This document shows, piece by piece, positions 8,962-20,900 of a stretch of DNA of 64,000 nt; the first letter of the stretch is position 1; each line of letters starts with the position of its first letter. The notes beneath the pieces were generated by a model. It saw only the letters and a list, made by a program, of their open reading frames with translations, made no database searches and had not been told where the DNA came from. The stretch is taken from contig CP136069.1 of the NCBI GenBank assembly GCA_032622095.1, forward strand, positions 156,725,043-156,789,042, written 5' to 3'. The translations under genes and the position numbers were made by a program. The DNA comes from Siphonodentalium dalli (taxonomy: Eukaryota > Mollusca > Scaphopoda > Gadilida > Siphonodentaliidae).

Positions 8962-11624
8962 TGAAAGTGTCAATGACACTGTAGCTCAACTTAGGTAGGG
9001 GAATAATTTAATGGTCGACAGTAAATGGAGGAATAGGAAAAGTGCTAAGTAAGACTAGATGTTCATGTCAATATCAACATTCATAACAGGTTTCATAATG
9101 ATCGGATCAGGGATGTGGTGATTATGGTGTGACAAAGGATTTATTTATGCAAAGAGTAAATTCTAAAATGGCCACCGGCAGCCATGTTTTTTTCCGAATT
9201 ACCCCAAAATGACTTGTTCCCATCTACAGCCTTTACAAATCTCATAATGATCTGATCAAAGGTATGACCTGTAGCCTGTGCCAATGGATTTAGTCATGCA
9301 AAGAGTAAAATCCAAGATGGCTGCTGGTGGCCATGTTTTTCGGCCGAACGACCCCAAAATGACTCGTTTCCCATCTACATGTCATTGTTAACATACATGA
9401 CAAATTTCTTGAAGTTCCGACTAAAGCTACGACCTGTAGCCCGCACCAAAGGATTTATTCATGCAAAGAGTAAAATCCAATATGGCTGCTGGCGGACATG
9501 TTTTTTAGCCAAACGACCCCAAAATGACTCGTTCCCATCTACATGTTAATATTAACATCCATGATAAATATCATGATGATCAGACAAACAGTACGACCTG
9601 TAGCTCGTGCCAATGGATTGAATTTTGAAATCCAAGATGGCTGCCAGCGGCCATGTTTTTTGGCCGTATGACACCAAAATGACTCGTTCCCATATACATG
9701 TCAATATCAATATTCATGACAAATTTCATAAAGGTCAGACCAAAGGTACGACCTGTAACCCGCGCCAAAGGATTTAGTCATTGAAAGAGTAAAATCCAAG
9801 ATGGCTGCTGGCGGCCATGTTTTTTGGCTGAACGACCCCAAAATCACTCGTTCCCATCTACATGTCATTGTTAACATCCATGACAAATTTCATGAAGTTC
9901 TGACCAAAGCTACAACCTGTAGCCCGCGCCAAAGAATTTAGTCACGCAAAGAGTAAAATCCAAGATGGCTGCTGGCGGCCATGTTTTTTGGCTGAACGAC
10001 CCCAAAATCACTCGTTCCCATCTACATGTCAATATTAACGTCCATGACAAATTTCATGATGATCAGACGAACAGCACGACCTGTAGCCCGCGCCAATGGA
10101 TTGAATTTTGAAATCCAAAATGGCCACCAGCGGCCATGTTTTTTGGCCGAATGACCCCAAAATGACTCGTTCCCATCTACATGTCAATGTCAACATTCAT
10201 GACAAAATTCATAAAGATCAGACCATAGGTACAACCTGTAGCCCGCGCCAAAGGATTTAGTCATGCAAAGAGTAAAATCCATGATGGCTGCTGGCGGCCA
10301 TGTTTTTTGGCCGAACAACCCCAAAATCACTCGTTCCCATCTACATGTCATTGTTAACATCCATGACAAATTTCATGAAGTTCTGATCAAAACTACGACC
10401 TGTAGCCTGCGCCAAAGGATTTAGTCATGCAAAGAGTAAAATCCAAGATGGCTGCCAACGGCCATGTTTTTTGGCCGTATGACCCCAAAATGACTCGTTC
10501 CCATATACATGTCAATATCAATATTCATGACAAATTTCATAAAGGTCAGACCAAAGGTACGACCTGTAACCCGCGCCAAAGGATTTAGTCATGCAAAGAG
10601 TAAAATCCAAGATGGCTGCTGGCGGCCATGTTTTTTGGCCGAACGACCCTTAAATCACTCGTTCCCATCTACATGTCATTGTTAACATCCATGACAAATT
10701 TCATGAAGTTCTGACCAAAGCTACAACCTGTAGCCCGCGCCAAAGAATTTAGTCACGCAAAGAGTAAAATCCAAGATGGCTGCTGGCGGCCATGTTTTTT
10801 GGCTGAACGACCCCAAAATCACTCGTTCCCATCTACATGTCAATATTAACGTCCATGACAAATTTCATGATGATCAGACGAACAGCACGACCTGTAGCCC
10901 GCGCCAATGGATTGAATTTTGAAATCCAAAATGGCCACCAGCGGCCATGTTTTTTGGCCGAATGACCCCAAAATGACTCGTTCCCATCTACATGTCAATG
11001 TCAACATTCATGACAAAATTCATAAAGATCAGACCATAGGTACAACCTGTAGCCCGCGCCAAAGGATTTAGTCATGCAAAGAGTAAAATCCATGATGGCT
11101 GCTGGCGGCCATGTTTTTTGGCCGAACAACCCCAAAATCACTTGTTCCCATCTACATGTCATTGTTAACATCCATGACAAATTTCATAATGATCAGACGA
11201 ACAGTACGACCTGTAGCCCGCGCCAATGGATTGAATTTTGAAATCCAAAATGGCCACCAGCGGCCATGTTTTTTGGCCGAATGACCCCAAAATGACTCGT
11301 TCCCATCTACATGTCAATGTCAACATTCATGACAAATTTCATAAAGATCAGACCAAAGGTACGACCTGTAGCCCGCGCCAAAGGATTGAATTTTGAAATC
11401 CAAGATGGCCACCAGCGGCCATGTTTTTTGGCCGAATGACCCCAAAATGACTCGTTCCCATCTACATGTCAATGTCAACATTCATGCAAAATTTCATAAA
11501 GATCAGACCAAAGGTGCGACCTGTAGCCCGCGCCAAAGGAAATTGTTGACAGACACACGGACACACGGACGACGGACGCCAAGCCATGGCAATAGCTCAA
11601 ACTTACAAAAGTAAGTTGAGCTAA
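8962..11624 (+). mobile_element. Pearl/HINE-like element with tandem-repeat core (copy A)
   Basis: Starts TGAAAGTGTCAATGACACTG followed by TAGCTCAACTTA, and ends with a hairpin (AGCTCAAACTTAC, AAAA, GTAAGTTGAGCT) and terminal CTAA. The start block and terminal block form a short inverted repeat. The host LINE reads straight through after removal (Lys-Gln-Trp), so there is no target duplication. The core is about 15 tandem units of roughly 160 bp. Tandem cores, terminal hairpins and lack of duplication are features of bivalve pearl elements and other Helitron/Helentron-associated non-autonomous elements; that class is inference. Other copies are at 36165, 54039, 57852 and 62263. Confidence 0.8.
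9150..11540 (+). repeat. Tandem array, unit about 160 bp, with 811-bp higher-order period
   Basis: About 15 units, each containing CCAAGATGGCTGCTGGCGGC, CATGTTTTTTGGCCGAA, CGACCCCAAAAT(G/C)ACTCG, CATCTACATGTCA and ACGACCTGTAGCCCGCGCCA. Two unit types occur, with ATTTAGTCATGCAAAGAGTA or ATTGAATTTTGAAAT before the ATGGC. Private variants recur 811 bp apart (e.g. 9910 and 10721; 9681 and 10492), showing a block duplication of five units. Confidence 0.9.
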
Positions 11625-13761
11625 CAATGGATAGAACACTACACCAAATTACTAACTACCCATGATGACCAATCAATGACATCTGAACAAATATCTACTG
11701 AAAAAATATATCTGGTACAATTCAAGTCGATAAAGATACACCAATAGAAAATCAATTTCTAAATAAACTCTTCACATGTTCTGAAATTAAGAAAGGAATA
11801 AAAAACCTTAAATCAGGCAAGAGAGAAGGACCCGATCTTATACTAAATGAATTCATAAAAAGCAGTTCAGACATTCTGTCACTAACTATAACTAAACTAT
11901 TTAATAAAATACTTGATTGCGGAACTTTTCCCGAAGAATGGAACCTGTCTTTACTCACATCTATCCAAAAATCTGGTGACCCAACTGACTGTAATACGGT
12001 AATTATAGGGGAATAAGTATAACCAGCTGTTTGGGTAAATTGTTCACAAATATTCTACAAAAGAGACTCGGTGAATACTTGGAAACTGAAGATAAGTTAT
12101 CTATGAACCAAATAGGATTCCGCCAAGGAAGTAGAACAAGTGACCACATATTTGTTCTGAAAACAATTTTAAATAAATACATTTTATGTGATCAAAAGCA
12201 ATTATATGCTGCATTTGTTGACTTGAGGAAAGCCTTTGATAGTGAATCAAGACCATTATTATTCAAAAAATTACAAGCGAAAGGTATAAACGGGAAATTT
12301 TATAACATAATAACAAGCATGTACTCTAACACTATGTATGCTTGTAAATTGGACAATGGTTACAGTGAACCATTTAAAGCAAATATTGGTGTGAAGCAAG
12401 GTGATAGTCTTAGTCCAATATTATTTAATTTATATGTTGATGATATCACAGAATATATGCACTCCCATCTGTCTGCACCAATATTATTACATGAAACTAA
12501 ATTTAGCCATCTACTATATGCAGATGATTTGGTCCTCATTTCTGAGACTCAAGATGGTCTGCAAAACTGCCTTGATAGTCTTGAAAGATACTGCAATGAT
12601 TGGAAGCTAACTGTTAACACTAATAAGACTAAGACAATGATATTTTCAAAAAATGTTAATATAGATCACAGTGAACAACATTTCTATTTTGGACCTCTTG
12701 AATTGGAGATGGTGGATGAATATAAATATTTAGGTATTATTTTTCACAAAGGTGGAACCTTAATCAAAGCTGCTGATAGCTTATCAGACAAAGCTAAGAA
12801 AGCATATTATGCCATAAAAAGCAAACTAAAGGATTACCCAAATTTATCAGTGAAAACATGGATACAAATAGTCAATTCTATGATAATTCCAATAATGACA
12901 TATGGATCAGAAATATGGATTTCTGATTTAAATATTAACCCTAACTCAATGAAACACATATTTAGTTCATGTGTTGATAAAACTTATACTTCAATCATGA
13001 AAGACATACTAGGTGTTAACAGTAAAGCTACAAATATTGCAGTATACTCAGAACTCAATACTATACCAACATGCTTTAAAATGTTTCACTCAGCATTCAA
13101 ATTTCAGAGGAGGTTGATGGAGGTCAGTAAATCTGGGGACTCATCTTATAGACATAAATTATTAATCTCTGCATTCAATGAAGATAACCTAATTTAGAAA
13201 ATCAGGCCAAAACTGTCATGGGCTAATTCGTTGACTCAAATAGAGAAATTTGTGGGCCAAAAACTCACAATTATGAATGGATCAGAATTAAAAAACTTAA
13301 TAACAGTTACATATAACTTAAAAGTTGAAAATGATTATAAAAGAATGTTGAATCTCAATGAAGGTAAACTAAGGTTTTACAGCAAAATTTATGGAATCAC
13401 CAAACTCCAAGACTATCTCACATATAACATTCCAAAGGCAAATAGAAGAGAATTGACTAAATTGAGGATTAGTGCTCATGGCCTACATATTGAAACAGGA
13501 AGATATACTAGACCAAAAAAAGACGTTTCGGACAGATTGTGCAACTTTTGTCCCAAACAAGTTGAAGACGAAATACACTTTTTATACTATTGTACTATGT
13601 ATAAAGACTTGAGAAGAAAATATGACATATTTCAACTGGGGGAAAGTATTAACAACCCCAAGATGCTGCTGAATCCAAAAACCTTCTCTGCAACAAAGCA
13701 AATATGTAATTTCATCAAAGAAGCCCTAGATAAACGTAAATCAAACATGCCCTCGAATTAA
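11625..13761 (+). pseudogene. LINE ORF2, C-terminal part: reverse transcriptase and zinc knuckle
   Basis: Resumes ORF2 after the inserted element. Frames are broken before 12000 (one frame reads IKSSSDILSLTITKLFNKIL), then a shift near 12000 joins NYRGISITSCLGKLFTN. From 12031 the RT reads FRQGSRTSDHIF, AAFVDLRKAFDS, GVKQGDSLSPILF, LLYADDLVLIS and YLGIIF, i.e. RT blocks including the catalytic YADD. An in-frame TAG at 13195-13197 precedes the final part (13231-13761), which has C-x2-C ... H-x4-C (CNFCPKQ ... HFLYYC), a typical LINE terminal zinc knuckle. It is not functional as it stands. Confidence 0.9.
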
Positions 13762-14038
13762 TCTATTATTATATATTAACGACTAGAGATATAGCTCATA
13801 TTACGGAATATTAACAAGAGGTTGGTATAGGGTGAGTTAACCAACACATTTAAACTACATATATATATATATACCGTATATATATATTAATGTAGCCTAT
13901 AGGCAGTAATAATATATTAATGATTATATGTGAGACGATATTTATTTATGTATTATATTATGTTATTTTATTCTTGGATTACGCTACAATATGGTCATAT
14001 CCAATAAAGAATTTGAATTTGATATAAGGCATTTTAAA
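13762..14038. other. LINE 3' tail
   Basis: AT-rich non-coding stretch with a (TA) run at 13861-13885 and AATAAAGAATTTG near 14004. It ends before the right arm of the enclosing element begins. Confidence 0.5.
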
Positions 14039-14278
14039 CCTTGTTCTCGGTTGTTCTCGGTAAATAGGGTGACCCTTCAGCACATTTTGAAAATCCTGTG
14101 TACCCTTCAGCACTTTTTTTGGTGAGAGTGACCCCTTCAGCATAACTATGGGCCAATATACTATGAGATGGACTCAATCATTCACAATCATAGGGAAGGG
14201 AGTGTTAGGTATTTGCGCTTAAGCGCAAATAAATTGATAGACACAAATAAATAATAAATGTGAAAAGAGCCTCCCATA

Positions 14279-14330
14279 CCGTACAACACACAACGTGTGG
14301 ACGTATGGACGTATAGTAGCAAGTGTTTAA
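14279..14330. mobile_element. Right half of a split piggyBac-like MITE (copy 3)
   Basis: Starts with the second CCGTAC and continues as a degenerate reverse copy of the MITE end (CGTATAGTAGCAAG against the consensus CGTCATAGCAGCGAAG). It reaches TTAA at 14327-14330. Together with 2485-2538 it rebuilds the site into which the 11.74-kb element jumped. Confidence 0.6.
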
Positions 14331-14796
14331 TTGAAAAAAAATCTCTTCCAACAGGTGCTTCTTGGAGCGCCAAACGAGTACACCCAATAACCAGTTTTTA
14401 TAATATTTTCTCAAATACCTTGAAGGATTTTAAATGACAGTTAAATTTTACCCGATAATCCGATTGAAAAACAACCACATCTTTCTATACATTTGTTTGC
14501 TTCTTCAAATACAAAAGAAGACAGCTTTAGAGACACATCTTCGGTTTTCCAAACTTTTATGATGGGCGCAGCCATTTTGTATTTCGCTTTTCAAACCCTC
14601 TAACTTACCAGAATAATGTTTTCTGCATCCGAAAAAGCGTTTGGTAATAATTACTCATAAATAAATCCTTTTACGTTAATATATATTTTTATTTTTATTA
14701 AATGAATTAAATATCAATTAATGTTATTTGTGTACCATGAATCAACGTAACTTTTTTTGAGATTATGTTTGAAATTTCTACTGCGAGAAAACAACC
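14331..14796 (+). promoter_or_regulatory. Presumed CDC73 promoter / 5' UTR
   Basis: This is the only stretch between the last upstream mobile element (a degenerate TTAA MITE ending near 14330) and the CDC73 start codon, so it must hold the 5' UTR and probably the core promoter. No clear TATA box or initiator stands out. It is AT-rich and contains CAGCCATTTTGT near 14570. The placement is by exclusion, not by a recognised motif. An upstream non-coding exon cannot be excluded. Confidence 0.45.
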
Positions 14797-14927
14797 ATGG
14801 CGGATGTGCTTACTTTATTGAGACAATACAACACTAATAAAAAGGAAATTGTCGAGACAGAAGAACAAGCCATATTCGGAGAGTTTGCTTGGCCAAAGAC
14901 TGCCAAAACCAATTATCTTATCTGGGG
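14797..14927 (+). CDS. CDC73: CDC73 coding exon 1
   Basis: Codes for residues 1-43 plus two bases of codon 44. It contains the family's N-terminal signature [12 protein letters not shown] and FGEFAWPK. The start is preceded by acaacc and followed by G, a strong initiation context. The donor is a consensus GTAAGT at 14928. Confidence 0.97.
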
Positions 14928-17900
14928 GTAAGTATTTTATCACATGTTCTATTAAGCCATTTTCGTTTGAGTCTTGAGAATGAGATTTATGTACAGTTGA
15001 TTACAAATTTAAATTTTAATTGTGACTGTCAATTACTCAATCATTATCAATCATCACATCAGTCTGTCTGTAGAGTTTTCAGTGCAGGGGCTGGGCAATA
15101 TCTGGGATTAAATACGACAGGTGTTTTTTTGGGCTGACTTCTGTACAGTGCCATCCGCCTCCCCCAAGCCCACCCACCCTGAGTTTATCATTTCTTATAC
15201 GTTTTGCGAAGTTTGAGCCTTTGTGGTGTAAATCTTTAAATGCCCGTTATTTCGTAAAAGTAATATTTAACGAAATAACGGGCATCTTAGAGTTATCTCT
15301 CACTTCAAAACATAAACATTGGGCGCTGTCGTATCTAATCCCATACTACATGTATGCCAGGGGCTGCCAATGCTGATCGAGTTGATCCGCGGCCCAATTT
15401 TGTTCCTGATTTTTTTTTCTCGCAGAATCTGTGACTGAATCTTGATCCGACGGTGTGCCCAGCCTAATATATCATATGTCATCCCTGGTCGTGACATTAC
15501 ATCTTAATTTATGAGAGCGGCAGAGGTACGAAATTCGCTCAGTGCGTGTTCTTCAAATTTTGTCTGAGATTCTTTTGCTTCTGGAATCGTTCTCAGAGCA
15601 CTGATCGTGGCATTGATGGTTGATTCGCACAATGTAGTTGGTACTAGCGCTAATGAGGTCGTTGTCCTATGTTTTATACCTAGATGCACACTGTGCATTC
15701 CTGAATACATAAATGCACACCAGTCTCCCGTAATATCACGTGACAGGGGTTTTCTACATAAATGCACATCTGGATCTGGATCTGTATGATGGTCCTTGTA
15801 TCGTTTTGGTTGGATTCTTCTCCTTGCCTTAGCAAGTTAGGAATTTGTTTGTTGGTATAGCCGGTACCAGACCCTCTGCCACCTTATAGAAGTAGGTCAA
15901 ACGCTGTGTTTTTCGACGAGAATGGAGTGTTGGTAGCTTTTGCTCTTTTAACATTTTCGTCATGCTGCCCTCTTCTCTTGACCTGTAGTCTCCAGTGATG
16001 AATCTGGCTGCCTTTCGTTGTATTTTTTCAAGGAGATCTATATTTTTCTGCTGGTAGGGGTCCCATACTATAGCTCCATAGTCCATTATCGATCTTACTA
16101 ATGATATATAGGCAGTTCTCTTGGATTTTTCAGGCATAAACTTCAGATTTCTTCTAAGAAAGCCGAGTGTGGCGCTTGCTTTCTTGGCCGTGTTGTTAAC
16201 TTGTGCTGTCCATTTCAGGTCCTTTGAAATCTGGATACCAAGATAAGGGTTGGTGTCAACTTGACTGAGTATTTCGCCATCCAGGGTGTAGAATTTGCTC
16301 AGCTTTCCCTTTAGGCTCATCATGTAGCATTTTTTGGCGTTGAATGTCATGCCCCAGTTTTTTGCCCATATTTCAAGGCTCTTTAGGTCATGTTGGAGTA
16401 TGACCTGGTCTTTGATGGTGTTGACTTGTCTGTATAGCAGACAGTCGTCGGCGAAGAGTCTTACTGTTGATGACACTGTATCCGGCAAGTCATTAATATG
16501 GCAAAGGAACAGGAGAGGCCCTAATACGGTTCCCTGTGGCACTCCGGAGTCCACGTCTACCTCGGTTGAACTGTGACCTTCAAGCACTACTTTCATTTTT
16601 CTTTTGGTGAAGAAGGATGTGAGCCATGTGTGTAGTTGTCCTCTTATACCATATTCTTCCAGTTTGTAAAGCAGCTTGTTGTGTGGAACTGTATCAAATC
16701 ATCAAATGCCTTTGAAAAGTCCAGTATTATCAGGTCCGTTTGTTTACTGGCATTGAAGTTTTTTAGTAGGTCGTTTGTTGTTGTCAATAGCTGTGTTTCA
16801 CATGAGTGTCCTGATCGAAATCCATGGTTGAGGTGGGTGAGGACTTTATTTTCTTCTAGGTGTTTCATGATGTGCTTGCATATTATGTGTTCGAGGATTT
16901 TGCATGATACTGATGTTAATGACACTGGCCTGTAGTTCTCTGGTTGATGTTTGTCCCCTTTTTAGCTCACCTGAGACGAAGTCATCACTCCTCGTCCGTC
17001 CGTCTGTCTGTCCGTCCGTCTGTCTGTCCGTCAACTTTTTTTAAAAACATCTTCTCCTCTGAAACCATCATACCAAATTGGATGTTCCCTAGGTGACTCT
17101 CATTCAGATTTGTTCAAATGAGGTCACTGGGTCAAATAGTTGCGAAACCAGGGCCATAATTCTATTCCTCCACAGTAATTCTTACAACAACTTCTTGTCC
17201 ATAACCATTGTGCCGATTTAGCTAATATTTGGTATGGAGGGTCCTTGGGTGACTGGTGTTCAGATTTGTTCAAATGAGGTCACCCGGTCAATTAGTTGAG
17301 AAACCAGGGCCATAACTCATAGTAATTCTTACAATGACTTCTTCTACAAATATATTGGGCCGAATTAGCTTATATTTGGTACTGAGGGACCTTGGGTGAC
17401 TGGGAATCAGATTTGTTCAAATTGGGTCACTGGGTCAATTAGGGGCAGAGCCAGGGACATAACTCTAAAAACCAAAAAATTACATTTTTGCATTTTGATC
17501 ATATTTGGGGTGGATGTTCCCTATGTGACTGTCATTAATATTTGTTCAAATGAGGTCACTGTGTCAAATAGTTGCGAAACCAGGGCCATAACTATATTCC
17601 TCCTTGGTATTTCTTATAACGACTTCTTGTCAATAACTAGAGCTGGGACGGTTATGGGTTTTTCGTGACCGGTTATGAACGGCAAAAAACCGCGATTAAC
17701 CGGTTAACCACATATTATAGGTACTATTATGGGTGGGTAAGCCCAGTATTCAGAACGGCGATGATTGTGATGCTCACTGACATGGTAAGTTTGAGAACGG
17801 CTCCTGCCCATTATACAAAGAAGTTGTCACCCATGACACACATAATCACATATCTAATTAATTACTGTATACACCCCGTCAGTAAGCCCAGGGGGCACGT

Positions 17901-20900
17901 GCACGTTTTTGTCCAAAAAGTGGGTACTGCATGGGCTTACTCACGGGGATCCCCCCGTGCAAAATCTCAGTTAGCCTTGAGATGCTGGTTTACCATCGTA
18001 TTTTATACTGATACCAAGAGTAGTTGCGTTATATAAAGAGAATGATGCGTTTTATTAAGATAAAATCATATAATAATAACAAGATACAGATGTCGACAGG
18101 TAAAACAAAAAATACAATTTATACGTTGTAAACATGCGTATGGAACGGTTAATAGCGCACATAAATAGCACAAAGTTCAGAAGACGACAAGTCCATCGTC
18201 GTCGAAACCATCGAACTCCAGGTCGTCGTCAGAATCTTCATCGAAGAAGAAAAAATTTATGAATTTCGCGGTAATCGACGAAACGTATTATGTACGTTCT
18301 GCAACAAGAACAATAACTCTATAAATTCGAGGTGGATTAATATTCGAATGGAAAAACTCATTATCTGATACTATTTTAAATGTAATGGTTCAAAAATGAT
18401 TTAATATAAATATTAGCTGCTCTGATATATATATTGCCTCATGTTAAAATGAAATAATCCAAGATTAATTAACGGCAATTGAGCCACAAAGATTGTAAAC
18501 GAATTAACACCAGAGAACGTGGCAACTTTTAAAAGTATATCATATAGCAGGACTGCTCGTGGAAATTATTGGGCTCAATTTATATTTTCTTGGGATCAAT
18601 TTGAAAACACAATAGTTGTGTAATGAGTTCACACCCAAATTTAGCCTTCAAAGAGCCGACACACCGCGTTTGATGTTTTTTCCGTCAATCTCGGATTCAT
18701 TTTAATTGACGGAGACAGATTAACCCTCTTATAGCCAGTTATAGCTGACCATCACAGTGATCATACACTATAATAGTGATGTTACGGTTAACCGACCACG
18801 GCAAATCCGTGACCGGTCACGGCCATAGTTGGTGGTTAACCGGTTAACCGCATAACCGTCCCAGCTCTATCAATAACCATTAAGCCGATTTAGTTTATAT
18901 TTGGTATGTGGGGTCATTGAATGACTGGGGTTCAGATTTGTTCAAATGGGGTCACTGGGTCAAATAGTGGTGGAGCCAGGGCCATAATTCCCCAAAAAAT
19001 AATAAAAAATTCAGGAACTCCTTGATCAATTTAACATACAAACAAAAAATATCACCCCCCCCCCCCACATGACCCAGAACCCCACCCCAACCAACAGCAT
19101 TCCACCCTATCTCATATCCTAACTCACAGGTAAATAAAGTATATTTATTTAAATTCCCATTACAAGGCAACTCTCCTATGAACTGATAGACATCACACAT
19201 GGCAAGGCAGATAGAGAGATAAAGAGGGCTTCTGCAGCCTTAGACAGAGTCCCCAGGGAGTGTATTCATGTCATCCATAATTTAAATGAGATTAATGGTG
19301 TTATCAATGAAGCACCCTTGTTGTTTATATTATCACTCAGTGGTCATTAAAATCAGATTAATTTCATTTTCTCAAAGAGTGCCTGGCATTTGTAGAATGA
19401 GGTTCCCAGAGGGTGAATTTAGGGACGCTATCCTACACAGCAGGCTAGCATAACCAAATACACCCTCTGAGAACCTTATTCCGCTTAGGCCTCATCTTCT
19501 GGGAAGTATCTAGAGTCTCAAGATCTCATTCTGCTTAGGTCTCATCTTCTGGGAAGTATCTATAGTATCAAATTTACATTGTTGTTAGTTAAATTTCCCT
19601 TCTAGGAAGTTTCTATATCCCCTAATTTGCAGAAGATAAAATTCATAATTGAGGGGCCCAATGGGTGAACATCACCGACTTCAACTGGGGAAATTCAATT
19701 TTATTCTAGGTCTTCCATAGCAGTTGAGGACTTTATCAGAATGAGGTCCCCAGAGGGTGAATTTAGCGTCACTAAATTCACCCTCTGGGGACCTCACTCT
19801 GCAAATGACAGACACACTATCACACTATTTCAAGGCTTGTTGTATAATACATTGTGTTGCTTGAGGCCAGGCATACACAATGTAGGAACAGACACGCTTT
19901 TTGTGATGCTATCCGGCACAGCAGGCTAGCATCACCAAATTCACCCTCTGACGACCTCATTCTGCTTAGGCCTCATCTTCTGGGAAGTATCTATAGTATC
20001 AAATTTACATTGTTGTTAGTTAAATTTCCCTTCTAGGAAGTTTCTATATCCCCTAATTTGCAGAAGATAAAATTCATAAATGAGGTGCCCAATGGGTGAA
20101 TATCACCAACTTCAACTGGGGAACTTAATTTTTATCCTTATCAGATTTGTGAAAATTGGATCACAAAGTCAAATAAGGGCAGAGCAAGAGACTTAACTAT
20201 TTCACTACATAGTAATTCTTAAAATATGTTTGCAAGAACTAGTTGGCTTATATAGAATGGAATGTTCTTCCTTGACTGCAATTCAGATTTTTTTAATGGG
20301 GTCACCTGGTCAAATAGGGGCCAAGCGAAGGACAGTTTCCCTCTTAATATGCTTCCTTCACAATGACCATCAGGTCTATTTGACTGATATTTATGATATG
20401 TATGATTGAAGGGTTCTTTGGTGCCTGGGATTCAAATTTATTCAGATGGGGTCACCAGGTTAAAAGGGTGGGACCAGGGACATAACTATATGTCTCTATA
20501 GTAATTCTTAAAATGTCTTCTCAAGGGATTTTGGACTATTTAGCTTACATATAGTATGGAGGAATCAGGAAGATCCTTTAGTGACTGAGATACAGATTTG
20601 TTAAAATGAGGTCAACCTGTCAAGAAATGGCAGTCTATGGGGAGTTAACACTTTTGTGTCCAATAAAATCATAGAAATACCAAATTCATTAAAACATCTA
20701 CCTTGGAACCACCTGACTGATTGGTCTGACATACATGTATTGTGTTTTGGGTCCATGGATAATTGGGCTTCAAACATGTTTAAATGGTTTTAGAAAAAGG
20801 CGCTTGTGAGATTGGAAATTTCCAACAATTGAGAAAGTTTGAGGTTGTCGGTTGTGAAATTCCAACCTAAGACTTGGGAGTCTGTATCCCGGTCGGGAGG

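Larger units (their letters stand above)
4600..14030 (+). mobile_element. Degenerate non-LTR retrotransposon (LINE), split by another element
   Basis: The order is ORF1 (coiled coil plus SGNH hydrolase), a long spacer, ORF2 with an APE-type endonuclease, then reverse transcriptase and a C-terminal zinc knuckle, and an AT-rich tail ending near AATAAAGAATTTG (about 14004). A 2.66-kb element interrupts ORF2 at 8962-11624. It belongs to the I/Jockey/CR1 side of LINEs; the clade could not be fixed by eye. Exact ends and target duplication were not identified. Confidence 0.8.
2539..14278. mobile_element. 11.74-kb inverted-end element enclosing a LINE, 6-bp TSD
   Basis: The left end TATGGGAGGCCCTTTTCACA and right end TGTGAAAAGAGCCTCCCATA are inverted copies, exactly flanked by CCGTAC (2533-2538 and 14279-14284). 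The arms stay collinear inward: AT-rich block, palindromic AAGCGCAAAT motif, GAAGGGGTCACTCTCACC, GTGCTGAAGGGTACACAGG, then CCTATTTACCGAGAACAACC. The left arm is about 1.9 kb because of internal expansion and a second insertion; the right arm is about 240 bp (14039-14278). Between the arms lie the LINE (about 4600-14030) and the element at 8962-11624. No DDE transposase or polymerase of its own was seen. Superfamily is unknown; a LINE landing in a short foldback element is the simplest reading. Confidence 0.75.

Noticed and set aside
9150-11540. CRISPR-like or regulatory array
   Set aside because: Units are contiguous 160-bp tandem repeats without unique spacers, and the host is a eukaryote.
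2539-14278. Maverick/Polinton because of the 6-bp duplication and long inverted ends
   Set aside because: No polymerase B, integrase, ATPase or capsid-like gene is present; the interior is a LINE and repeats.
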